DNA from: Streptomyces sp. NBC_01549
GTDB taxonomy: Bacteria > Actinomycetota > Actinomycetes > Streptomycetales > Streptomycetaceae
Reading direction: 5' to 3'
Length of the DNA: 64,000 nt
Assembly (NCBI RefSeq): GCF_026339955.1
Contig: NZ_JAPEPW010000001.1
Location: 1,488,001 to 1,552,000 of the forward strand
Position 1 is the stretch's first letter; each line of letters opens with the position of its first letter. This document shows, in pieces, positions 42,523 to 50,258 of this stretch. A program made the position numbers and the translations under genes. The notes beneath the pieces are model-generated. The model saw only the letters and a program-made list of their open reading frames with translations. It ran no database searches and had not been told where the DNA came from.

Positions 42523-44237
42523 CACGCGCCCTCCCCCGCGGGCAGCGGAGCCGTGGCGCGCACCGGGGCCCCCGCCGCCCAGCGCGGGCGGCCTGTGGCC
42601 ATGAGGCGGGCCTCGGTCCAGCGGCCGAGTACATGGGCCTCGGCCGGCACGCCGAACGGCAGGGGGTCCCCCGCGTCGTCCACGACGAATCGCCGGACCG
42701 GGGAGCGCGAGACGATCTCCAGGTAGATGCCGTGAAATGCCGCGATGTTCTGCTCGACCGTGAAGAGTTCGAGGGCTCGCGCGCGGGCCGCCGCGCCCAG
42801 GCGTGCGCGCCGTTCGGGGTCGCGCAGCAGCGCCACGCACGCCTCGGTGAGCGCCCGCGGATTGCGCGGCGGCACCACCAGCCCCGTACCGCCGATGACT
42901 TCGACGACCGCGCCGACGTCCGTGGACACGGTGGCGCGGCCGCAGAACATGGCCTCGACCAGGCTGATCGGGAAGCCCTCGACGACGCTGGAGAGGACGA
43001 CCACGGCGCCCGACGCGTACGCCTCCGCGAGGCTCGGGACCTCCGGCCCGCCGGTCTCCTCGAAGGACACCGGGTTGTCGCCGACCGCGTGCAGGCCCTC
43101 CGCCTCGTCGGGGAAGAGCTGGGCGGCCAGCGCTTTGCAGTGGGCCAGGTACAGCGCGCCCTCCGGCCCGTCGGCGGGCGCCCCGACGATCCGCAGCCGG
43201 GTCTTCGGCGCGTCCTTGCGGATCTCGGCGAAGGAGTGCAGCAGTGAGATCAGGTCCTTGGCGGGTTCGATGCGGCCGACCCAGACCAGGGTGTCCGGGT
43301 CCGCGCAGCCGGAGCCATCGGCCCGCTCGCCCACCTCGGCGAAGCGGGCGGCCTCCATGCCGGGGTAGACGGTGCGCAGTTTGGCGCGGTCGGCGCCACA
43401 GCGCTCCTGCCAGCGGCGCGCGTGGGTGTTGCCGGGTGTGATGAGCGCGGCCCGGCGGTAGACCTCGGCGGCCAGCGCGCCGTGGAAGGCGGCGAGCAGC
43501 GCCCGTACCGCGGGGGACTCCTCGACGGTGGAGGAGGCGAGGTAGTGCGCCCGCAGCTGCACGCCGTACTCCGTGACCAGCAGCGGCACTCCGGCGAAGT
43601 GCAGGGCGAGCAGGCCGGGCAGGGCGGCCTCGCCGCCGGCCGCCGCGTGGCAGAGGTCGACCGAACCGAGCCCGTCGGCCTCGTACCAGTCCAGCGAGAG
43701 GGGGCGCAGGGCCCGTTCGATGTGAGCGGCGACGGACAGCAGGTCGGGCACGCGCGCGGTACGCGCGGCGCGCAGTGCGCCGGGCGCACGACAGGCGCGC
43801 TCCAAGGCGCGCACCGCCCCCTCGGAGCGCAGCGCCCCGACCAGCCCGCCCTCGTCGCGGGCCAGTTCCGCGAGCCCGTACAGCGCACTGCCGAAACGGT
43901 CCGCCTCCACGCCGCCAGAGGGCTCCGAGCCGTCGAGGACCGCCGGTGCGGCGCACACCGCCGCCGCCAACTCCCCGAAGCACTCGGCGAACCGTCGGCG
44001 CGCCCGGCGCCCGAGTACCACGCCGTCATCCTCGGCCATCCACAGCGGAGCCGTCCGCACCCGGCTGACCTGCGGTGGCAGCCGCACCCAGCCCTCGTCC
44101 TCCTGCCGCTCGCTGCGGCTGAGCGCGTAGATGTCGAACTCGTGCTGCCCGAGCCCGCGCACGAGCCGGTCGCACCAGAGTCCGGCGTCACCGCTCACAT
44201 ACGGATAGCCACCCTCCGTAAGCAGTCCGATGCGCAC
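42522..44237 (-). CDS. GT4 glycosyltransferase with DUF3492 (PelF-type) N-terminal domain
   Basis: 571 residues. The DUF3492 start MRIGLLTEGGYPYVSGDAG is the PelF hallmark, and the C-terminal GT4 domain has LVWVGRIEPAKDLISLLHSF, the E-x7-E motif VEGFPISLVE and LVVPPRNPRAL. PelF polymerises the Pel exopolysaccharide from UDP-sugars in Gram-negative bacteria. No PelG or PelD homologue is recognised here, so a different polymer is possible. GTG 44237 has GGGGGT 6 nt upstream. It is the first gene of a tightly coupled operon; no promoter could be assigned in the 220-nt upstream gap. Confidence 0.9.
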   Translation of the reverse strand: MRIGLLTEGGYPYVSGDAGLWCDRLVRGLGQHEFDIYALSRSERQEDEGWVRLPPQVSRVRTAPLWMAEDDGVVLGRRARRRFAECFGELAAAVCAAPAVLDGSEPSGGVEADRFGSALYGLAELARDEGGLVGALRSEGAVRALERACRAPGALRAARTARVPDLLSVAAHIERALRPLSLDWYEADGLGSVDLCHAAAGGEAALPGLLALHFAGVPLLVTEYGVQLRAHYLASSTVEESPAVRALLAAFHGALAAEVYRRAALITPGNTHARRWQERCGADRAKLRTVYPGMEAARFAEVGERADGSGCADPDTLVWVGRIEPAKDLISLLHSFAEIRKDAPKTRLRIVGAPADGPEGALYLAHCKALAAQLFPDEAEGLHAVGDNPVSFEETGGPEVPSLAEAYASGAVVVLSSVVEGFPISLVEAMFCGRATVSTDVGAVVEVIGGTGLVVPPRNPRALTEACVALLRDPERRARLGAAARARALELFTVEQNIAAFHGIYLEIVSRSPVRRFVVDDAGDPLPFGVPAEAHVLGRWTEARLMATGRPRWAAGAPVRATAPLPAGEGA

Positions 44238-44458
44238 CAGTGCACCCCCGATCTCCCTATGGGGAGCCGCCGTTGACCCGGCGGCTCGCAGCGGGAAGAA
44301 CGTATGCGGACATGACGGTGGCGCGACGGACGGTTGTCCATCGCGCCACCAAAAGGGGTGAACGGTCGTAACTTTCCCGTGCGGGTCGCGTTCAGTCGCG
44401 CTACGAGATCAAGCAGTCACGTCTCGTCACGCGTGCGCCCATGTCCGCCGGACAGTCG

Positions 44459-46099
44459 TCACACCGCCGTCAGCTGCCTCCGGGCCGTCCGTCGCCGTGC
44501 CGCGACCTCCGGATCCAGCGCCGGAACCGCGGCCAGCAGCTGCTTGGTGTACGGGTCGCGCGGCGACTCGTAGACCTCGTCGGCGGGCCCGTACTCGACG
44601 ATCCGGCCGCGTCGCATCACCGCGACCCGGTCGCTCACCTGGCGGACGACCGCGAGGTCGTGCGCCACGAACACCAGCGCGAGCCCGAGTTCGCGCTGCA
44701 GTTCGGCGAGCAGGGCGACCACCTGCGCCTGGGTGGTCACGTCGAGCGCGGAGACCGGCTCGTCGCAGACGATGACGCGTGGGTCGGCGGCGAGCGCCCG
44801 GGCGATGCCGACGCGCTGGCGCTGTCCGCCGCTGAACTCGTGCGGGTAGCGGTCGTAGTGCGCCGCTTCGAGCCCCACGCGCTCCAGCAGTTCCCGGACG
44901 CGCCCCCGGATGCGCCCCTCGTCCCTCCCCCACTCTCGGCTTCGCTCGAGCGGGGGGACCCCCATCCCCCGCGCGCGCAGCGGATCGGCGATCGACTCGC
45001 CCACGCTGCGACGCGGGTTGAGGGAGGAGGCGGGGTCCTGGAAGACCATCTGGACGTCCGGGCGCACACCTCCGCCAGGCTTGATCTCCCCCGCCGTCGG
45101 CTCCAGCAGCCCCACGAGCATCCGTCCCAGGGTGGTCTTGCCGCTGCCGCTCTCGCCCACGATCCCGAGGGTCTCGCCCCGGTGGATCGTCAGCGAGACG
45201 TCGTCGACGGCCGCGAACGCCCGCTTCCCGCGCCCGAATTCGCGCCGCAGGCCGCTCGCCTCGAGAACGACCTCCTCCGTCGCCTCGGAGGCGGTGCGCG
45301 GCGCGTCCACGCGAGGCACCGCACCGAGGAGTTCCTGGGTGTACGCCTGCGCGGGCGCCCCCAGGACGGTGCCGACGAGGCCGTGCTCGACCGCTCGTCC
45401 GTGCCGCATGACCAGGATCTCGTCGACGCTCTCGGCGGCGACGCCCACGTCGTGCGTGACGAGGAGCAGGCCCATGCCGGTCTCCTCCCGCAGGGTGTGC
45501 AGCAGGTCGAGGATCTGGGCCTGGACGGTCACGTCGAGGGCCGTGGTCGGCTCGTCGGCGATCAGCAGATCGGGTTCGCAGGCCAACGCCATCGCGATCA
45601 GCGCACGCTGGCGCATGCCGCCGCTGAACTCGTGCGGGCGCGAGCGCGCCCGGCGCGCGGCGTCCGGGATGCCGACGCGGTCGAGCACCTCTACGGCACG
45701 CGCGCGTGCGGCGCGCCGGGAGGCCTTCACGTGTACCCGGTACACCTCGGCGATCTGGTCGCCGACCGCGTAGTACGGGTCGAGGGACGACAGGGGGTCC
45801 TGGAAGACCATGGCGGCCTTCCCGCCACGCAGCCGCCGCAGTTCGTCATCGGAGGCCGCCTGTACGTCCACGCCGGCCACGCGCACCGCACCGCTCACAC
45901 GCGCCCCCGTGCCCCGGTGCAGCGCCAGCAGGGCGGACGCCACCGTGGACTTGCCGGAGCCGGACTCGCCGACCAGTCCGAGCGCGGCGCCCTTCTCCAG
46001 GGTGAGGGAGAGCCCGTCGACGGCGCGCAGATCGCCGAACTCGACGGAGAGGTCGGTTACTTCGACCAGAGGGGTCGAGGTCGTCGAGGAGTCGCTCAT
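44459..46099 (-). CDS. Peptide ABC transporter ATPase with two fused nucleotide-binding domains (DppD-DppF type)
   Basis: 546 residues. NBD1: VGESGSGKST, signature FSGGMRQRA, LIADEPTTALD. NBD2: VGESGSGKTT, FSGGQRQRVGIA, VCDEPVSALD. It powers uptake of peptides or similar substrates through the two permeases encoded just upstream. ATG 46099 overlaps the permease stop (ATGA). NBD2 carries an unusual insert (MGVPPLERSREWGRDEG) between the first helix and the signature, encoded by a short Streptomyces repeat element (see 44921-44970). Both ATP sites otherwise look intact. Confidence 0.93.
   Translation of the reverse strand: MSDSSTTSTPLVEVTDLSVEFGDLRAVDGLSLTLEKGAALGLVGESGSGKSTVASALLALHRGTGARVSGAVRVAGVDVQAASDDELRRLRGGKAAMVFQDPLSSLDPYYAVGDQIAEVYRVHVKASRRAARARAVEVLDRVGIPDAARRARSRPHEFSGGMRQRALIAMALACEPDLLIADEPTTALDVTVQAQILDLLHTLREETGMGLLLVTHDVGVAAESVDEILVMRHGRAVEHGLVGTVLGAPAQAYTQELLGAVPRVDAPRTASEATEEVVLEASGLRREFGRGKRAFAAVDDVSLTIHRGETLGIVGESGSGKTTLGRMLVGLLEPTAGEIKPGGGVRPDVQMVFQDPASSLNPRRSVGESIADPLRARGMGVPPLERSREWGRDEGRIRGRVRELLERVGLEAAHYDRYPHEFSGGQRQRVGIARALAADPRVIVCDEPVSALDVTTQAQVVALLAELQRELGLALVFVAHDLAVVRQVSDRVAVMRRGRIVEYGPADEVYESPRDPYTKQLLAAVPALDPEVAARRRTARRQLTAV
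44921..44970. repeat. Streptomyces dispersed repeat inserted in frame in the ABC ATPase gene
   Basis: The stretch CTCCCCCACTCTCGGCTTCG followed by CTCGAGCGGGGGGACCCCCA is an imperfect palindrome (CCCCC...CTCG / CGAG...GGGGG). I know the same string as a frequent intergenic repeat in Streptomyces. Here it lies inside coding DNA and adds about 18 residues without breaking the frame. Confidence 0.65.
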
Positions 46100-47094
46100 G
46101 ACAGCACCACCCGTCGGTCGGCCACCGCGTACAGCACGTCCGCGACGGCGTTGGCGATGACTACGAAGAAGCCGATGACCAGGACCATGCCGACGACCAC
46201 CGGCAGGTCCACGACGTTCACCGCGTGCACCAGCGCCTGTCCGATGCCGGGCAGTCCGAAGAGCGTCTCGGTGAGCACCGCGCCGCCGACCGCCGAGCCG
46301 ACGTTGTTGGCGTTCAGCGCGATGATCGGCGCGAACGCCCCGCGCAGCGCGTGCCGCCCGATGATCGACCGCTCGCCGACGCCGTACGCCCGGAAGGTCC
46401 GGATGTGGTCCTCGGCGAGGGTCTCCAGCATCGCGGCCCTGGTCAGCCGGGCGAACGCGGCGGCCTCGATGAGGGCGAGGGAGAGCCAGGGCAGCAGCAG
46501 GTTCCAGGCCCACTGTTCGGGGTCGTCGGTGAGGCTGACGTACTGCGGGAAGGGCAGCAGTTGCAGCTGGCCGCAGACGACGATCATGAGCACCAGGCCG
46601 ATCACGAAGACCGGTGTGGCGACGCCCGCGAGGGTGATGCCGGTCAGCACACGCTCGGTGAGCCGGCCGCGCCGCCACGCGGAGAGGATGCCGGTGCCGA
46701 CGCCGAGGACCAGCCACAGCACCATCGCGCCGAACACGAGGGACAGGCTGACCGGCAGCTTCGCCAGGATCAGCTGGGTGACCTGGGTGTCGCCCTGGTA
46801 CGACAGCCCGAGACAGGGCGCCGAGCAGTGCTCCACCGAGGTGCCGGTGGAGTAGTCCTGGCCGACGAGGATGCCCTGCAGGAAGTGCCAGTAGCGCACG
46901 TACAGCGGGTCGTCGAGCCTCAACTGCTGGGCGACCTGGTGCACTTGTTCCGGAGAGCAGCGCGGGCCGCAGGTGATCTGGGCGACGTTGCCGGGAGTGG
47001 CGTAGAAGACGACGTAGACGATCACCGAGATGGCGAGCAGGGTGATCACGGTGCCGACGGCGCGGCGCAGGACGAATCCTCCGAAGCCGCTCAT
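46096..47094 (-). CDS. Peptide ABC transporter permease (DppB type)
   Basis: 332 residues. N-terminal helix (TVITLLAISVIVYVVFYATP), a long periplasm-side loop with four cysteines (CGPRC, CSAPC), then five more helices with the BPD-transport EAA-like loop TRAAMLETLAEDHIRTFRAYG. Coupled to its neighbours on both sides by ATGA overlaps. It forms the membrane channel with the DppC-type permease. Confidence 0.92.
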   Translation of the reverse strand: MSGFGGFVLRRAVGTVITLLAISVIVYVVFYATPGNVAQITCGPRCSPEQVHQVAQQLRLDDPLYVRYWHFLQGILVGQDYSTGTSVEHCSAPCLGLSYQGDTQVTQLILAKLPVSLSLVFGAMVLWLVLGVGTGILSAWRRGRLTERVLTGITLAGVATPVFVIGLVLMIVVCGQLQLLPFPQYVSLTDDPEQWAWNLLLPWLSLALIEAAAFARLTRAAMLETLAEDHIRTFRAYGVGERSIIGRHALRGAFAPIIALNANNVGSAVGGAVLTETLFGLPGIGQALVHAVNVVDLPVVVGMVLVIGFFVVIANAVADVLYAVADRRVVLS

Positions 47095-48197
47095 GCCTTG
47101 GCCTCCTTATCGGCGTTCGCGTCCGCCGCGGCCTGCTTGGTACTCGCATCTGCCGTGGCTCTGCTGGCGTTCGCGTCCGCCGTGGCCTTCTGGGCGTTCG
47201 TGTCCGCCTTGGCCTCCCGCTTGCGGCCCGTGCCCACGCGCAGGCGCGAGGCCGCGCGCGGGTCGAGGGCCGTACGGACGCCGTCGCCCAGGACGGTCAG
47301 GGACAGCACGGTCACCAGCAGCGCCCCGGCGGGCAGCAGCAGGTACTGCGGGGCCGCCTGGTACCAGACGTCGGCGGCCGTGAGCATCTGCCCCCAGGAC
47401 GGCGTCGGGGGCTTCACTCCGACGCCGAGGAAGGACAGCGCGGCCTCGGCGGATATGTTCATCGGCACGAGGAGCGCGGCATAGGTGATGACGGGGGCGG
47501 CCAGTCCGGGCAGGAGTTCGCGGCGGGCGATGCGCCAGGTGTTCCAGCCGCTGAGCCGCGCGGCGGAGACGTAGTCCAGCCCCTTGAGGGTGAGGGTCTG
47601 GGCGCGCACGATCTTCGCGGTGTTGCCCCAGGCGATCAGGCCGATGACGAGCGCGACCAGCAAGGGCCGCGGGAAGCTGCTGGGCACGATCGCCAGCAGG
47701 GCCAGCGACATGATCATCAACGGCATCGCGACGAAGATGTCGGTGATCCGGCTCAACAGTTGATCGATCCATCGGTTGCCGAGTGCGGCCGCGACGCCCA
47801 CCACGACGCCGACGAGGACCTGTACAACGGTCGCCCCCAGCGCGACTCCCAGCGAGACCCGGGCGCCGTACACGAGCCGGGCGAAGAGGTCGCGGCCGGT
47901 CTGCGGTTCGACGCCGAGCCAGTGGTCGCCGCTGACGCCGCCGAACGAGCCCACGGGTACACCGCCGCGCGCGGAGTCGATCAGCGACGGATGGTAGGTG
48001 GTCGGGTCCTGGCCCTCGATCGCCGTGAGCAGCGGCGCGGCGAGCGCGAGCAGGACGAGCAGCGCGACGACGGCCGCCGCGACGAGGGCGGCGCGCTGCG
48101 TGCGCAGCCGCCGCCAGAACTGACGAGCCCCCGAGGCCCCCGGGACGGACGCGAGGTCCGTCCCGGGGGCCTGAGAGGCGACGATTGCCTCGCTCAC
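47091..48197 (-). CDS. Peptide ABC transporter permease (DppC type) with a repetitive charged tail
   Basis: 368 residues from GTG 48197. N-terminal membrane helix, then DPTTYHPSLID and HWLGVEPQTGRDLFARLVYG, typical of DppC, and an EAA loop VRAQTLTLKGLDYVSAARLSG. After the last helix there is an unusual tail of about 40 residues built from Lys/Ala/Asp/Thr repeats (KATADANASRATADAS), not part of the family. It lies four bases before the substrate-binding protein stop, so one operon is likely. Confidence 0.9.
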   Translation of the reverse strand: MSEAIVASQAPGTDLASVPGASGARQFWRRLRTQRAALVAAAVVALLVLLALAAPLLTAIEGQDPTTYHPSLIDSARGGVPVGSFGGVSGDHWLGVEPQTGRDLFARLVYGARVSLGVALGATVVQVLVGVVVGVAAALGNRWIDQLLSRITDIFVAMPLMIMSLALLAIVPSSFPRPLLVALVIGLIAWGNTAKIVRAQTLTLKGLDYVSAARLSGWNTWRIARRELLPGLAAPVITYAALLVPMNISAEAALSFLGVGVKPPTPSWGQMLTAADVWYQAAPQYLLLPAGALLVTVLSLTVLGDGVRTALDPRAASRLRVGTGRKREAKADTNAQKATADANASRATADASTKQAAADANADKEAKA

Positions 48198-48201
48198 GGC
48201 G

Positions 48202-49920
48202 CTACTTCACCGCGACCTGGGAGATGTCCAGTACGCCGGTCCAGTCGCTGATCACGATGTTCTTGACCGCGCTGCCGTACAGACGCTTGTAGACGGGGTG
48301 GAACAGCGGCACGGTCAGGGCCTGCTCGCCGATCTTCTTGTCCAGTGCGCCCCAGCGCTCGGCGGCCTCGTCGAGATTCGTCAACTTGTTGATCGCGTCG
48401 ATCTCGTCGTTGACGGACTTGTCGTCGAGGAAGCCGGTGTTGAAGTTCGCGCCGTCCTTGACGATCTGACGGCCGTCGAAGATCGGGGCCAGGAAGGGGC
48501 CGCCGGAGGGCCAGTCGGCACCCCAGTGGGCGAGGAAGAAGCCCGGCTCACTCTTGACGCTGTGGATCTTGTCCTTGTAGTCGTTGATCTCCAGGCCCTG
48601 GAGCTTGACCGTGATCCCGGCCTTCTTGAGGGCGTCCTGGAGGGCGGTCGCGATCTCCGGGCTGGTCTCGAAGTCCTTGTCATTGGAGTGCGTGAGGGTG
48701 ATGGTGATCCCGTTCGGGTGACCGGCCTCCTTCAGCAGTTCCTTGGCCTTGGCCGGGTTGCCCGACGCACCCGCCGGGAAGTGGTCGTAGGGCGTGTAGC
48801 CGAAGGACTTCTGGTTCGGCAGGTAGGTCGTCGCGGCCTCGGCCAGCGACGAACCGCCCGCCGCGTTGATCACCGACGAACGGTCGACGGCGTACGCGAT
48901 CGCCTGGCGCACCTTCGGGTCGTCGAACGGCTTCACCTTCGGGTTGAAGGCGATGTAGTTGGTGTAGCCGAAGTGCCCGGTGCCGACGCGCGCCGCCAGC
49001 GCCTTGTCACCCGTCACCTTGGCGAGCTCGGCCGGGCCGAGGTTGGTGTCCGTGGTGACGGCCGCGGCGTCCGCGCCCTGCGACGCGGACAGCCGCTGGT
49101 TGATCACGGAGGAGTCCAGACCCGACCGTACGTCGATCTTGTCCGGGTAGGCCTTGCGCTCGGCGTCGGTCGCCGCGGACCAGTACGTGTTGCGCGCCAG
49201 GGTGATCCGCTCGCCGTCGTTCTCGTTCTTGACGACCTTGTACGGGCCGGAGGAGATCGGGTGCTCCTCGTACTTCGTGCCCTTGTCCTTGGCCTTCGGG
49301 ACCGGCGTGAACTGGGTCTGCGTGGCGAGGTAGGGGAACTCGCCCTCGGGCTTGTTCAGGTGGAAGACGATGGTCAGGTCGTCCGGGGTCTCGATCGAGG
49401 CGAGGCCCTTCTTGTCCTTGTACGGCCCCTGGTAGTCGGCGCCACCGATGAGCCAGTCCCGCAGGTAGGGCGCGCCACCGGAGAGCTCGGCCGCGAAGGA
49501 GCGCTCGATGCCGTACTTGATGTCGGCGGAGGTGATCGGCGTGCCGTCCTCGTACTTGAGGCCCTTCTTCAGGGTGTACGTCCACACGGTCGCGTTCTTG
49601 CTCGGGCGTCCGGTGTCGGTGGCGAGGTCGGGGACGACCTCGGCGCCGGCGGCGCCGCTCTCGCGGTTGCGCGTGGTCAGCGTACGGAAGACGAGGGAGG
49701 GGACGTTGCCGCCGCCGGAGGTGTAGAGGCGCGCCGGATCGAAGTCCTCCTGCGGGCCCGCGTTGAGGACGGTGAGCGTGCCTCCCTTCTGCGGCTTGGA
49801 GTCGCCACCGGCGCCCTTGGCATCGTTGTCCTTCGGCCCGCAGGCGGCCGCGCCCGCTGCCACGACCAGGGTGACGGATGCCGCGGCCACGCGGCGAGCT
49901 ATGACGGACGGTTGACGCAT
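48202..49920 (-). CDS. Peptide ABC transporter substrate-binding lipoprotein (SBP family 5)
   Basis: 572 residues. Signal peptide with lipobox VVAAGAAAC, then an SBP_bac_5 fold: KGGTLTVLNAGPQEDFDPAR, DGTPITSADIKYGIERSF, ISSGPYKV, VRQAIAYAVDRSSV. It captures peptides outside the membrane and delivers them to the permeases. First gene of the transporter operon; GAGAGG lies 10 nt before the ATG. The 338-nt region upstream is non-coding and should carry the operon promoter. Confidence 0.93.
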   Translation of the reverse strand: MRQPSVIARRVAAASVTLVVAAGAAACGPKDNDAKGAGGDSKPQKGGTLTVLNAGPQEDFDPARLYTSGGGNVPSLVFRTLTTRNRESGAAGAEVVPDLATDTGRPSKNATVWTYTLKKGLKYEDGTPITSADIKYGIERSFAAELSGGAPYLRDWLIGGADYQGPYKDKKGLASIETPDDLTIVFHLNKPEGEFPYLATQTQFTPVPKAKDKGTKYEEHPISSGPYKVVKNENDGERITLARNTYWSAATDAERKAYPDKIDVRSGLDSSVINQRLSASQGADAAAVTTDTNLGPAELAKVTGDKALAARVGTGHFGYTNYIAFNPKVKPFDDPKVRQAIAYAVDRSSVINAAGGSSLAEAATTYLPNQKSFGYTPYDHFPAGASGNPAKAKELLKEAGHPNGITITLTHSNDKDFETSPEIATALQDALKKAGITVKLQGLEINDYKDKIHSVKSEPGFFLAHWGADWPSGGPFLAPIFDGRQIVKDGANFNTGFLDDKSVNDEIDAINKLTNLDEAAERWGALDKKIGEQALTVPLFHPVYKRLYGSAVKNIVISDWTGVLDISQVAVK

Positions 49921-50258
49921 CGGAAGACGACCTCTCGAATGATGAGACAGATTGACGAGGAGTGAGACGGAAGTGAACGGACGTCTGCCCCGGCGTCAGG
50001 TCGTCAAAAAGGTCGCAAAGTCGTAAAACAGGTGACCAATACGGTCATTTACCTTCACGACGGAAGCGGAAGCACGACGCACACGCCAGAGGCGGGCGTC
50101 AGCGACAGTGGATGTCTGCGACGCAGAGCGCGGTCACGCCGATCAGCGCCAGCTCGATGGCGGCGCGACGGACGGCATGACTAGACCACATGCGCAAAAA
50201 TATGAACGAACTTTCGGAGCATGTCAACGTGGCCCCAGTGGCCCCCGCGACCCCTCCG
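49921..50258. other. Non-coding region upstream of the peptide transporter operon
   Basis: 338 nt between the DUF3152 stop and the transporter's first gene, both on the minus strand. It is less GC-rich than its surroundings around 50000-50060 and 50185-50215 (AAAAATATGAACG). It probably holds the transporter promoter. I could not pick a convincing -35/-10 pair, terminator or riboswitch. Confidence 0.5.
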
